Source of the DNA: Sphingobacterium psychroaquaticum | Lineage (GTDB): Bacteria; Bacteroidota; Bacteroidia; Sphingobacteriales; Sphingobacteriaceae | Length of the DNA: 64,000 bases | Direction: 5' to 3' | Assembly: GCF_900177625.1 (NCBI RefSeq) | Contig: NZ_FXAU01000008.1 | Span: forward strand, 124,001-188,000 | In this document: positions 16,791-25,868 of the stretch, one piece after another | Layout: each line of letters starts with the position of its first letter | Position numbering within the stretch: the first letter of the stretch is position 1 | Notes under the pieces: model-generated | What the model saw: the letters and a program-made list of their open reading frames with translations, nothing else | The model's database searches: none | Told to the model about the DNA's origin: nothing | Made by a program: the position numbers and the translations under genes

Positions 16791-18707
16791 ATGAGCCTAC
16801 AGATTACAAGTTTTGAGGAGTATCAGGAAGTCTACAAACGTAGCGTTGAGGATCCTAAAGCATTTTGGGGAGAAATTGCTGAAAATTTCTTTTGGAAAAG
16901 AAAATGGACGAATGTATTAAATTGGAATTTCACAGAACCGAATGTAAAATGGTTCGAAGGAGGAAAATTAAACATTACCGAAAACTGTCTTGACAGACAT
17001 ATCTATAAGTATGGCGATAAGCCTGCTATCATTTGGGAGCCTAACGACCCGAATGAATCACACCGTGTACTCAGCTATAAGCAACTTTTAGCCAAGGTTG
17101 AAACTTTCGCTAATGTACTAAAGAACAACAATGTTAAAAAAGGTGACCGTGTATGTATCTACTTACCAATGGTTCCTGAGCTTGTTATTGCGGTACTTGC
17201 TTGTGCTCGTATTGGAGCGATTCACTCTGTCGTGTTCGGAGGTTTCTCCGCACAATCTATTGCCGATCGTATCAACGATGCCGAATGTAAATTAGTAGTT
17301 ACCGCCGATGGTGGATTTAGAGCGAACAAAACATTGGAGTTAAAATCCATTGTTGATGACGCCTTAATGCAATGTAAAACAGTAGAACGTGTCATTGTAC
17401 TCACGCGTACCCGCACCCCAGTATCGATGATCAAGGGACGTGATGTTTGGTGGGAAGACGAGATCAGTAAAGTGGAAACACAAGGAAATCCACCATGCCC
17501 TGCAGAAGAAATGGATGCTGAAGATCCGCTATTTATTTTGTACACATCTGGATCTACGGGTAAACCAAAAGGAGTCGTACATACTACGGGAGGATACATG
17601 GTGTATACCGGTTATACGTTCTCCAATGTATTTCAATATCAACCGGGGGAAGTGCACTTCTGTACGGCAGATATTGGCTGGATCACGGGACACAGTTATA
17701 TCGTTTACGGTCCTTTATCGCAGGGCGCCGTTTCCTTGATGTTCGAAGGTACACCAACCTACCCAGATGCAGGTCGTTTGTGGGATGTTGTAGACAAACA
17801 TAAAGTAAACATTCTCTATACAGCACCAACCGCTATTCGTTCCCTTATGGCATTTGGCGACGAGTATGTCGACAGTAAAGACTTGAGCAGCATCCGTAAG
17901 CTGGGATCTGTGGGTGAGCCGATCAATGAAGAAGCGTGGCACTGGTATAATGAGAAAATTGGTAAAGGTAAAGCGCCAATTGTAGATACATGGTGGCAAA
18001 CGGAAAACGGAGGTATCCTAATCGCACCGATGGCCGGTATTTCTCCAACGGTACCGAGTTATGCAATGTTGCCACTTCCGGGCGTACAACCGTGCCTAAT
18101 GGATGAACATGGTAATGAAATCGAAGGTAACGACGTGACCGGAAACCTATGTATCAAGTTCCCTTGGCCTGGTATGCTACGCACAACATGGGGCGACCAC
18201 GAGCGTTGTAGACAAACATACTTTGCGACTTACGAGAACAAATACTTCACCGGTGATGGTTGTTACCGAAGCCCAGAAGGCTACTATAAAATTACAGGAC
18301 GTGTAGATGATGTGTTGAATGTTTCCGGTCACCGTATCGGAACGGCCGAGGTAGAAAATGCTATTAATATGCACTCCGATGTAGTTGAATCCGCCATCGT
18401 TGGTTATCCGCATCCTGTAAAAGGACAAGGTATCTATGCGTATGTTATTGCGAATCACCATATCGATGCGGAAAGCACGCGTAAAGATATTATGCAAACA
18501 ATCACGCGTCTGATTGGTGCGATTGCAAAGCCAGATATTATTCAGTTTGTAAGCGACTTGCCAAAAACACGTTCTGGAAAGATTATGCGCCGTATCTTAC
18601 GTAAGATTGCAGAAGGCGATATCAAGAACCTGGGCGATACATCAACCTTACAAGATCCAACTGTTGTTGACTCGATTATCAAGGGCTCGCAAGAGTTTCA
18701 ACGATAA
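16791..18707 (+). CDS. acs: Acetyl-CoA synthetase (AMP-forming)
   Basis: Acs converts acetate, ATP and CoA to acetyl-CoA in two steps via acetyl-adenylate. The 638-residue length is normal. The sequence has the N-terminal ACS domain (WFEGGKLNITENCLDRH), the ATP-binding loop YTSGSTGKPKGVVHTTGGY (near 250), the WWQTENGG motif (near 402), the hinge GRVDDVLNVSGHRIG (near 504), and the C-terminal lysine motif TRSGKIMRRILRKIA whose Lys is the known acetylation site. It stands alone. A bidirectional terminator begins at its stop codon. No TAnnTTTG box is visible in the 177-bp upstream gap. Confidence 0.97.
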   Translation: MSLQITSFEEYQEVYKRSVEDPKAFWGEIAENFFWKRKWTNVLNWNFTEPNVKWFEGGKLNITENCLDRHIYKYGDKPAIIWEPNDPNESHRVLSYKQLLAKVETFANVLKNNNVKKGDRVCIYLPMVPELVIAVLACARIGAIHSVVFGGFSAQSIADRINDAECKLVVTADGGFRANKTLELKSIVDDALMQCKTVERVIVLTRTRTPVSMIKGRDVWWEDEISKVETQGNPPCPAEEMDAEDPLFILYTSGSTGKPKGVVHTTGGYMVYTGYTFSNVFQYQPGEVHFCTADIGWITGHSYIVYGPLSQGAVSLMFEGTPTYPDAGRLWDVVDKHKVNILYTAPTAIRSLMAFGDEYVDSKDLSSIRKLGSVGEPINEEAWHWYNEKIGKGKAPIVDTWWQTENGGILIAPMAGISPTVPSYAMLPLPGVQPCLMDEHGNEIEGNDVTGNLCIKFPWPGMLRTTWGDHERCRQTYFATYENKYFTGDGCYRSPEGYYKITGRVDDVLNVSGHRIGTAEVENAINMHSDVVESAIVGYPHPVKGQGIYAYVIANHHIDAESTRKDIMQTITRLIGAIAKPDIIQFVSDLPKTRSGKIMRRILRKIAEGDIKNLGDTSTLQDPTVVDSIIKGSQEFQR

Positions 18708-18742
18708 AATAAAAAGGGCGCTTTAAGCGCCCTTTTTATTTT
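18707..18742. terminator. Bidirectional terminator after acs
   Basis: A nearly perfect palindrome around AAAAAGGGCGCTT/AAGCGCCCTTTTT with A and T runs on both sides, between convergent genes. It includes the stop codon of the minus-strand phosphoesterase gene. Confidence 0.85.
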
Positions 18743-19808
18743 AGTTTAATGTGAAAGTAAATTCTTGATTGGCTTCTGTTTTATAAGCCATACTTTGTGT
18801 TGCTGGAGAAATGGCAAATAAAGGTGAGAATGTTTTCACTTTTACCGTATTTCCATCCGGCAAAAACTCAAGATAGCGTAACCATCCGTCACCCCCATTA
18901 CCATGCCATCCGCCCCCCATGGCCTGCGCATTAAAAGTCATTTGCGTCACAGTTTTACCAGACATATTTTTATCTTGTCTGAAACCTAAGTGCCCGTCAA
19001 AGACATCAGGATCACCAATATGTCCTGAAAATACAAGACGGATATTTTTGGATGGCTTCACCAACTTCTCAAATAAAGCTTCTCCATAGTTTACATCTTC
19101 CATCTTATACTTCTGCGTTTTGATGTGGTTACTGTTTTTATTCAAGAAAACGTGCGTTAATAAGATTACATCTTTATCCACATACTTCTTGTTGTTCAGC
19201 ACATCCTTCGCCCAATTTACCACAGTATCTCGAGGTCCAAACTCAAGCACCATCACCAAAATATTCTTATTTTGTGGTGTTTTAAACTCGTACAATGCAT
19301 TGACACTAGAAGACGCACCGTTTAAAGCAGGACCAATTTCACGAAGTGCTCTAAAATTCATGCTATTTTGCTCCACCGAAAAATACTTATCGTAATTAGT
19401 TGATCTGTATTCTGCACTTTTATAGCCATAATCATGATTTCCTGTCGCCAGTACATAAGGCACATGGTTATCGAATTTTGAAAAAGCACTGCGTACAAAG
19501 CTCCATTGCTGTTGGCTGTTCATATTGCCCGTATTGCCCTGTGGATTCATAAAGTCATTCTGCTCCACCAAGTCTCCTGTACACAGCACAAATTGCATAT
19601 TCAAGGCCTCCACATTCTCGTAGATCCAACTGGTCATTAAATTTAAAATACCACCATTGCGATGATAACGCGAATACGTTTGAGGATCAGGAAGAAGAAC
19701 CAACGACCACGAGTCTTTATCTGTTAATGTAGGTTTTTGGTACTGCGCATATCCTTGTAAGCTCCAAAACAAGCTCAATAAAAGGAAAGTTAGTTTGATG
19801 TTTTTCAT
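18741..19808 (-). CDS. Exported calcineurin-like metallophosphoesterase
   Basis: A 355-residue protein with a signal peptide (about 1-21, ending GYAQ). Calcineurin-type metal-binding blocks appear in order: PDPQTYS (block I, with Q where DxH is usual), CTGDLVEQND (block II), ATGNHDYG (block III), LLTHVF (block IV) and SGHIGDPD (block V). The family hydrolyses phosphomonoesters or diesters; the exported location and the DxQ variant fit the large group of secreted, uncharacterised bacterial phosphoesterases. The C-terminal ~70 residues form a beta-rich domain (LEFLPDGNTVKVKTFSP). Substrate unknown. Confidence 0.82.
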   Translation of the reverse strand: MKNIKLTFLLLSLFWSLQGYAQYQKPTLTDKDSWSLVLLPDPQTYSRYHRNGGILNLMTSWIYENVEALNMQFVLCTGDLVEQNDFMNPQGNTGNMNSQQQWSFVRSAFSKFDNHVPYVLATGNHDYGYKSAEYRSTNYDKYFSVEQNSMNFRALREIGPALNGASSSVNALYEFKTPQNKNILVMVLEFGPRDTVVNWAKDVLNNKKYVDKDVILLTHVFLNKNSNHIKTQKYKMEDVNYGEALFEKLVKPSKNIRLVFSGHIGDPDVFDGHLGFRQDKNMSGKTVTQMTFNAQAMGGGWHGNGGDGWLRYLEFLPDGNTVKVKTFSPLFAISPATQSMAYKTEANQEFTFTLN

Positions 19809-19903
19809 GGCCTAAAATTAATATTTATCAAGAAAGTAACGCAAAAAACGGGTATTTTTTGTATTTTTATGTCGGTTCCATCATTAATAAAATACAAGAC
19901 TGC

Positions 19904-22213
19904 ATGCTATTTACTGTTTTAACAGGATTAATAACATCAAGCCTTCTCGTTCCTTTTGGCAAGTTTATTAAAACAAAATGGAGTATTTTACTCCCTTTTA
20001 TACCTGTACTGCTATTTATTGTTTATCTACTTTATGTCCCGGATGTTGCTAGCGGAACTAATTTTCTACAACATCTACCTTGGGTTCCTTCCCTAGGCAT
20101 TAATTTAGATTTCAAACTAGACGGCTTATCTCTCCTTTTTGCATTGCTCATCACAGGCATTGGTTCTGCGATTTTCTTTTACGCACGCACCTACCTCAGA
20201 GGACATCAGTACTACGATCGTTTCTTCGGCTATTTATTGCTCTTCATGAGCGCCATGTTGGGTGTTGTTTTATCGAATAATATTATTACCCTTTTTATTT
20301 TCTGGGAACTGACCAGTATTAGTTCCTTCTTCCTGATTGGTTTTAATAACGATAATGCGGACTCCAGAAAGAGCGCGCTCACAGCCTTAAGCATAACCGG
20401 AATCGGTGGTTTCTTTTTATTGGCAGGTTTAGTTTTACTTGGGAATATCGCCGGTACTTACGTGATTAGTGATCTTGTCGCTCAACACAACATTATAACC
20501 AGCCACCAACTATACCCGCTATTTGTCGGGTTTATACTGATTGGAGCATTCACCAAGTCAGCACAATTCCCATTTCATTTTTGGCTCCCGGGTGCTATGA
20601 AAGCGCCAACGCCGGTCTCAGCTTACCTCCACTCGGCAACGATGGTCAAAGCAGGGATATACCTGCTAGCCCGCTTTACCCCAATTTTAGGAAACACCGA
20701 CCTTTGGAATTACACCTTGATGATTGTAGGTGGTTTCACCATGCTCTATGCGGCAATACATGCATTATTCCGTATAGATTTAAAAGCTATCCTAGCATAC
20801 TCCACCATTTCGGCACTTGGTGTTCTCACTTTTTTATTGGGATTAGGATCAAAAGAAGCTATTGTTGCAGCCAGTGTTTTCATTCTGGTTCATGCGCTCT
20901 ACAAGGCGACCTTATTTATGGTAACGGGAATTATTGACCATGAAACACATACGCGTGACCTCACGCATCTATCTGGTCTTCGCAAAGTACTGGCTCCTGT
21001 TTTTATTGCCGCACTTCTAGCAGCGCTCTCCAGTGCTGGAGTACCTTTGACCTTCGGATTTATCGGTAAGGATCTCATATACGAAGCAACTCTCCATGCA
21101 CCTTCTCACTTGGCCTTATGGCTAACGGTACTCGCGGTCACAACAAATGTAGCGCTTGTCGCTGCAGGATTTATGGCCGGTATAAAACCTTTTACAGGGA
21201 AGCTACCACAAGCGTACGAAAAAATACATTTGCCCTATACATCGATGTGGTTACCTCCACTCATATTGGCCATATTGGGTCTCGTGTTTGGTTGCTTCCC
21301 AGGTTTAGTGGGCGATTTATTAAATCACCGTACAGCCAATAGCATCTGGGGGGGCGAAACAGCCATGCACCTCAAAATATGGCACGGCGTAAATACGGTA
21401 TTATTGCTCAGTTTGTCCACGTTGGCGATCGGGACTTTCGTATACCTTATTAATAAACCAAGCATCCTGAAATTAGCCGCAATAGAAAAATTCAACCGCA
21501 TTTCGCCGCAACGTATTATTACAGGTTACGCCTACGATATAAAGCGCTTTTCCAATTGGTACACTCATTTATTCCATGATGGCTACCTTCGCTCCTACCA
21601 CTTCAAGATTATCCTGTTTGCCGAGTTATTGCTTGGTTATAAACTGTGGCTCAGTGGCCCGATCAGTATCGATTTTTCCGTATTGACGCCTCCCTCGTGG
21701 TATGAAGTGGTTATTATGCTGGTACTTCTAGGTGCCTTATATATTATTGTGACGACCAAATCAAGACTCACATCCGTCGTCTCCACCAGTGTTATCGGGT
21801 ACTGTATCTGTCTAATGTTTGTTTTTTATAGCGCTCCTGATCTAGCTATGACACAGTTCACCATCGATACATTAACCACGGTGCTTTTTGTTTTGGTACT
21901 CTATAAATTACCTAGCTTCATGAACTTTGCTAAAAAAGGCATCTTGGTGCGTGACGCTGTAGTGGCATTAGGTTTCGGTACAATTCTCGCACTTATAGCA
22001 TTACGTGTATTGTACGAACCAAATACGACAGAAATAAGCTCGTTTTACGGTGAAAATTCGTACCTCCTTGCCAAGGGAAAAAATGTGGTCAACGTCATTC
22101 TTGTAGACTATAGAGGTATCGATACAATGTTCGAAACGGTGGTACTTGCTATTGCTGCATTGGGTGTTTATAGTTTAATTAAGTTACGTTTAAAATCCTC
22201 CGAAAAAGAATAG
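19904..22213 (+). CDS. mrpA: Mrp-type Na+/H+ antiporter subunit A (with MrpB-like C-terminus)
   Basis: The largest subunit of the Mrp/Mnh multisubunit antiporter, related to complex I NuoL. It has around 20 membrane segments, the proton-antiporter core with HSATMVKAGIYLLAR (near residue 255), and the conserved glutamate segment LFIFWELTSISSF. The C-terminal part contains the extra domains typical of MrpA (YYSAPDLAMTQFTIDTL; VDYRGIDTMFETVVLAIAALGVYSL), which carry the MbhD/MbhE-like region. The frame opens at 19859, but the first 15 codons lack membrane character and overlap a promoter-like AT stretch, so the ATG at 19904 (MLFTVLTGL) is preferred and gives 769 residues. First gene of a seven-gene operon. 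Confidence 0.93.
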   Translation: MLFTVLTGLITSSLLVPFGKFIKTKWSILLPFIPVLLFIVYLLYVPDVASGTNFLQHLPWVPSLGINLDFKLDGLSLLFALLITGIGSAIFFYARTYLRGHQYYDRFFGYLLLFMSAMLGVVLSNNIITLFIFWELTSISSFFLIGFNNDNADSRKSALTALSITGIGGFFLLAGLVLLGNIAGTYVISDLVAQHNIITSHQLYPLFVGFILIGAFTKSAQFPFHFWLPGAMKAPTPVSAYLHSATMVKAGIYLLARFTPILGNTDLWNYTLMIVGGFTMLYAAIHALFRIDLKAILAYSTISALGVLTFLLGLGSKEAIVAASVFILVHALYKATLFMVTGIIDHETHTRDLTHLSGLRKVLAPVFIAALLAALSSAGVPLTFGFIGKDLIYEATLHAPSHLALWLTVLAVTTNVALVAAGFMAGIKPFTGKLPQAYEKIHLPYTSMWLPPLILAILGLVFGCFPGLVGDLLNHRTANSIWGGETAMHLKIWHGVNTVLLLSLSTLAIGTFVYLINKPSILKLAAIEKFNRISPQRIITGYAYDIKRFSNWYTHLFHDGYLRSYHFKIILFAELLLGYKLWLSGPISIDFSVLTPPSWYEVVIMLVLLGALYIIVTTKSRLTSVVSTSVIGYCICLMFVFYSAPDLAMTQFTIDTLTTVLFVLVLYKLPSFMNFAKKGILVRDAVVALGFGTILALIALRVLYEPNTTEISSFYGENSYLLAKGKNVVNVILVDYRGIDTMFETVVLAIAALGVYSLIKLRLKSSEKE

Positions 22214-22216
22214 CAT

Positions 22217-22627
22217 ATGAAAAGTGCAATTTTACAAACCGCAACACGATATCTGTTACCGATTTTATTGTTGTTTTCTTTTTTCCTCCTCCTACGCGGC
22301 CATTACTATCCAGGAGGCGGTTTTGTCGGCGGACTAGTCGCATCTATTGCTTTTGTCTTACACAGTTTCGCCAATGGTACGGAGAGTACCATGAAAATAT
22401 TGCGCTATAAGCCGATTTCTTTGATTCCAATAGGTTTAGGAATTTCTGCCCTTAGCGTCGTGATCCCTTTGTTGTTTGGCCTTCCTCCGATGACAGGCTT
22501 ATGGTTTGAGCAACCCATACCGGTAATTGGTATGATTGGGAGTTCGTTGTTTTTTGATTTAGGGGTCTATTTCGTCGTTATCGGCGTGGTACTCACCATT
22601 CTGTTCACCATTTCTTTAGAAGGGTAA
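22217..22627 (+). CDS. mrpB: Mrp antiporter subunit B
   Basis: A 136-residue four-helix membrane protein of the MnhB/MrpB family. The family motif [24 protein letters not shown]-like region is present near residue 28-50 (seen as [16 protein letters not shown]). It starts 3 bp after mrpA and ends 1 bp before mrpC, so translation is probably coupled. All seven Mrp subunits are needed for activity in the studied species. Confidence 0.93.
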   Translation: MKSAILQTATRYLLPILLLFSFFLLLRGHYYPGGGFVGGLVASIAFVLHSFANGTESTMKILRYKPISLIPIGLGISALSVVIPLLFGLPPMTGLWFEQPIPVIGMIGSSLFFDLGVYFVVIGVVLTILFTISLEG

Positions 22628-22628
22628 T

Positions 22629-22985
22629 ATGGAGCTACTATTAATATTGGTTATTGGTCTTCTGTACGCCGGTGGCGTGTATTTGATTCTCCGTCGGAGT
22701 ATGGTTAAATTGCTTTTGGGTATCATGCTATTGGGGAATGCAACCAACATCTTAATCTTTTTATTGGGAAAAATCACGAAAGCTAAACCGCCTGTGATTG
22801 ACGAATCCTACAAAATTTTCCAAGATATATATGCCGACCCTATCCCACAGGCACTAATCTTAACGGCAATTGTAATCAGTTTTGGACTGACTTCATTTGC
22901 CATTGTATTGCTAAAACGAGTATACGCATTGGTTGACTCCGATGATTTAGATGACTTAAACACGCCCGAAGAAGAAGATTTATGA
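22629..22985 (+). CDS. mrpC: Mrp antiporter subunit C (NuoK-like)
   Basis: A 118-residue protein with three membrane segments, homologous to NuoK. The segment LLGIMLLGNATNILIFL matches the family's second helix, and DPIPQALILTAIVISFGL the third. The C-terminus is acidic. It overlaps mrpD by 4 bp (ATGA). Confidence 0.93.
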   Translation: MELLLILVIGLLYAGGVYLILRRSMVKLLLGIMLLGNATNILIFLLGKITKAKPPVIDESYKIFQDIYADPIPQALILTAIVISFGLTSFAIVLLKRVYALVDSDDLDDLNTPEEEDL

Positions 22986-24490
22986 TTGACAACCACATTT
23001 TAGGCCCCGTCTTTATCCACCTGTTTACCGCCATTATTCAATTGATATGCTGGCGTAAAACGGTAACGCAGCGATTTCTGAGCGTTGGAGGTAGCCTCCT
23101 AGGACTACTACTTGCCTTCCGCTTATTCAGCCGAGTGGAGGAAAATGGAATCCTAACCATGAATGCTGCGAATTGGGATGCTCCGTTTGGGATTGTTTTC
23201 GTTGCCGACCTCCTTAGCGTCACTTTAGTACTACTCACTTCGATTGCGGGCTTTGCTGTTTCGATATTTTCATCGGTTGGATTAAGCCGACAACGGATGC
23301 TCTACGGTTACTTCCCTATTTTTCATTTTCTGATCATGGGGCTAAATGGGGCATTCTTAACGGGTGATATATTTAACCTATATGTCTTCTTCGAAGTTAT
23401 TATAATCGCATCTTTTGTCTTAATGACACTTGGTGGTCGAAAAGCACAATTGGAAGGAGCAGTGAAATATATGGCGATGAATATCCTCGCTTCCACCTTT
23501 TTCTTAACTGGTATTGCCATTCTATACGGTATAACAGGAACCTTAAACATGGCGGACCTCGCCATTAAAATCCAAGCGGTACAAAACAAAACCTTAATAG
23601 GCATTACCTCTTGTTTTTTTATTATTGGCTTTGGTATCAAATCGGCTGTATTCCCACTCTATTATTGGTTACCATCGTCCTACCATACCCCACCATCGGC
23701 AGTAGCCGCCACGTTTGGAGGCTTGTTGACTAAGGTAGGGATCTATGCTTTACTGCGTGTTTTTAGTTTGATTTTCATCCCAGATGATTTCACACGAACC
23801 TTATTAATGGTGATGGCCGTTTTCACTATTGTTACCGGCGGCTTTGGCGCACTAATCAAGACAAATGTACGCCGTTTGTTTTCTTACTTGATTGTGTGTC
23901 ACATTGGTTTTATGATAGGTGGTATTGCCCTATTCAGTCAGGTCGCATTGATGGGGACCGTCTTTTACCTGATTCACGATATCATGGTTAAGACAAATAT
24001 GTTCTTGATTGCTGGGGTCATCCGCCAACTTCGGGGCACCTTAGATATGAACAAGCTTGGTGGACTGTATAAAGATTACCCAAAAATATCATTACTGATT
24101 GCGCTCGTATTGTTCTCATTGGTCGGAATTCCACCATTATCCGGCTTTTGGCCAAAAATCCTTCTCTTCCAAGAAGCCTTCACACAGCAACAGTATTTCT
24201 TCGTAATCGCGCTCATCATTGGAAGTTTCGTAACCATGTATGTCATCGCCAATATGTGGGCACAGGTTTTTTGGAAAAACACACCAGAAGGTGTTACGAT
24301 TGATGATCGCTTTAAGCCGATGCAGTTATACCGTAAGCTCCTCATGATACTACCTATTGCTATTTTAGCGGCGGCCACCCTCTATATTGGCCTCAACGCA
24401 GAACGGGTAGTACACGTTGCGGAGCAGATAAGTAATGAATTAATGGACACGACCCCTTACATTAATGCCGTGTTAGGGACTAATAGATAG
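22982..24490 (+). CDS. mrpD: Mrp antiporter subunit D (NuoM/N-like)
   Basis: A 502-residue membrane protein with about 14 helices, homologous to the antiporter-like complex I subunits. It carries LYVFFEVIIIASFVLM with the conserved Glu, KSAVFPLYYWLPSSYHTPPSAVAA with the conserved Lys and the broken-helix region, and the SLVGIPPLSGFWPKILLF loop near 385. It functions together with MrpA as the ion-translocating core. Overlaps mrpC by 4 bp; mrpE follows after 3 bp. Confidence 0.95.
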   Translation: MIDNHILGPVFIHLFTAIIQLICWRKTVTQRFLSVGGSLLGLLLAFRLFSRVEENGILTMNAANWDAPFGIVFVADLLSVTLVLLTSIAGFAVSIFSSVGLSRQRMLYGYFPIFHFLIMGLNGAFLTGDIFNLYVFFEVIIIASFVLMTLGGRKAQLEGAVKYMAMNILASTFFLTGIAILYGITGTLNMADLAIKIQAVQNKTLIGITSCFFIIGFGIKSAVFPLYYWLPSSYHTPPSAVAATFGGLLTKVGIYALLRVFSLIFIPDDFTRTLLMVMAVFTIVTGGFGALIKTNVRRLFSYLIVCHIGFMIGGIALFSQVALMGTVFYLIHDIMVKTNMFLIAGVIRQLRGTLDMNKLGGLYKDYPKISLLIALVLFSLVGIPPLSGFWPKILLFQEAFTQQQYFFVIALIIGSFVTMYVIANMWAQVFWKNTPEGVTIDDRFKPMQLYRKLLMILPIAILAAATLYIGLNAERVVHVAEQISNELMDTTPYINAVLGTNR

Positions 24491-24493
24491 CGT

Positions 24494-24970
24494 ATGATAA
24501 AGAACTTTTTAATGAACCTCCTGCTGTCCGGTATTTGGGTAGCGCTGACCGGTTCTCTCTTTTATACCAACTTCCTGTTCGGTTTTATGCTGGGATTTTT
24601 CGTCCTATGGATCATGAACCGAAATGAAACCGATCAACGGTATTTCTATCGCGTACCTAAGGTGATAAGCTTTATTTTTTACTTTTTATACCAACTTATC
24701 AAGTCAAATATCCAAGTTGCCTTCGATGTGATTACACCCCGTTACTTTTTCACACCGGGGATTGTGAAGTATCCGATGAATGCGCGAACGGATTTTGAAA
24801 TCAATTTATTGACGACAATGATCTCCCTGACACCAGGCACACTTATCATTGACATCAGCGAAGATAAAAAGACAATCTATATACATGTCATGTACCTGAC
24901 CACGCCCGAAGCTTTCGTTCGCGAAACAAAAACAGGATTGGAAAGAAGACTATTAGAAATATTACGATGA
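24494..24970 (+). CDS. mrpE: Mrp antiporter subunit E
   Basis: A 158-residue protein with two or three N-terminal helices and a cytoplasmic ferredoxin-like C-terminal domain. The family motif LTTMISLTPGTLIIDISEDK is visible near residue 95-114 (seen as TMISLTPGTLIIDI), followed by IYIHVMYL. MrpE is not related to complex I subunits and is specific to the Mrp complex. Overlaps mrpF by 4 bp. Confidence 0.93.
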   Translation: MIKNFLMNLLLSGIWVALTGSLFYTNFLFGFMLGFFVLWIMNRNETDQRYFYRVPKVISFIFYFLYQLIKSNIQVAFDVITPRYFFTPGIVKYPMNARTDFEINLLTTMISLTPGTLIIDISEDKKTIYIHVMYLTTPEAFVRETKTGLERRLLEILR

Positions 24971-25242
24971 TTACTTTAGAAACCTATTTTGACTATGTTA
25001 TCCTCCCCATATTGGCCATATCGGTTATGCTGGTATTTATCCGTCTTTTTAAAGGGCCTTCCGTAGTCGATCGTGTTATTGCATTGGATCTAATCATTAC
25101 CATCGGGATTGGTATCATTACGGTTTACAGCATACGCTCCAACCAAAAGGTACTACTGGATGTCGCGATTATTCTTGCACTGATTGCCTTCCTAGGCACT
25201 GTTGCTTTTGCTTACTATATTGAAAAACAAAAAGATGATTAA
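24967..25242 (+). CDS. mrpF: Mrp antiporter subunit F
   Basis: A 91-residue three-helix subunit. The motif RLFKGPSVVDRVIALDLI near residue 26-43 is characteristic of MrpF. It overlaps mrpE by 4 bp and mrpG by 8 bp. Confidence 0.92.
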   Translation: MITLETYFDYVILPILAISVMLVFIRLFKGPSVVDRVIALDLIITIGIGIITVYSIRSNQKVLLDVAIILALIAFLGTVAFAYYIEKQKDD

Positions 25243-25645
25243 AATAATCCTAGCCCTCCTCAGCACAGGAGGAGCACTTTCTATATTATTTGCGTCCATT
25301 GGTATTTTACGCATGCCCGATTTTTACCTCCGCCTCTCTGTGACCGTTAAGGCTTCTACACTCGGCGTCGGTTTGTTATTAATCTGTGCTGCCATTATGT
25401 TCCCAGATGTCTCGGTTACAACCAAAGCTATCGCGATCATCTTCTTCCTTATCATCACTGCACCTATTGCAGCACATATGATTGGGCGTGCCGCTTATTT
25501 TACGGGCACACCACTTTGGAAAGGAACAGTTGTTGATGAACTTGCAGGAATGTACAACAAGGAAACGCACGAATTAGAGAACCATCCTGATGAAGGCACC
25601 GATGAACGTGGAAACATCGCCGAAACATCAAAAGAGACAAAGTAA
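25235..25645 (+). CDS. mrpG: Mrp antiporter subunit G
   Basis: A 136-residue subunit with three helices and a polar C-terminal tail. The family motif FASIGILRMPDFYLRL is near residue 18-33 and ITAPIAAHMIGRAAYFTG near 70-87. A longer frame begins at 25202 inside mrpF; the ATG at 25235 (MIKIILALL) gives the normal N-terminal helix and an 8-bp overlap typical of coupled genes. Last gene of the operon; no strong terminator follows, only the palindromic repeat region. Confidence 0.92.
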   Translation: MIKIILALLSTGGALSILFASIGILRMPDFYLRLSVTVKASTLGVGLLLICAAIMFPDVSVTTKAIAIIFFLIITAPIAAHMIGRAAYFTGTPLWKGTVVDELAGMYNKETHELENHPDEGTDERGNIAETSKETK

Positions 25646-25691
25646 TTTGATAGTTATTTGTCTGTAGCTTATGGGGTAGGGCGGCAAAAAA

Positions 25692-25758
25692 GGCAATAAA
25701 TTATCATGTTGAACCTGCCTGCGGTACGCAGACCTATCGAAATACACAATGTATTGCC
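25692..25758. repeat. Palindromic intergenic repeat, unit 1
   Basis: GGCAATA (25692-25698) pairs with TATTGCC (25752-25758). Inside it is a smaller hairpin, CTGCG-GTA-CGCAG, near 25719-25731, plus the phrase TCATGTTGAAC ... CTATCGAAATAC, which resembles a known-looking interspersed repeat of this phylum. No ORF covers it. Confidence 0.55.
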
Positions 25759-25763
25759 AAAAG

Positions 25764-25825
25764 TGCTGTTTATCCTTCCATAACACTTCGACAAGCTCAG
25801 TGTGAAATAGCTCCGGATAACAGCA
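25764..25825. repeat. Palindromic intergenic repeat, unit 2 (TTCGACAAGCTCA type)
   Basis: TGCTGTTTATCC (25764-25775) pairs with GGATAACAGCA (25815-25825) with one bulge. Inside it ACACT (25783-25787) pairs with AGTGT (25799-25803) around TTCGACAAGCTC. This core is, from memory, a widespread intergenic repeat in Bacteroidota genomes. It lies just after the mrp operon and may stabilise or end its transcript. Confidence 0.55.
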
Positions 25826-25868
25826 GAAAAAAGGTTTTTTTAGACACCTTCGCTAGTTTACATCGCTA

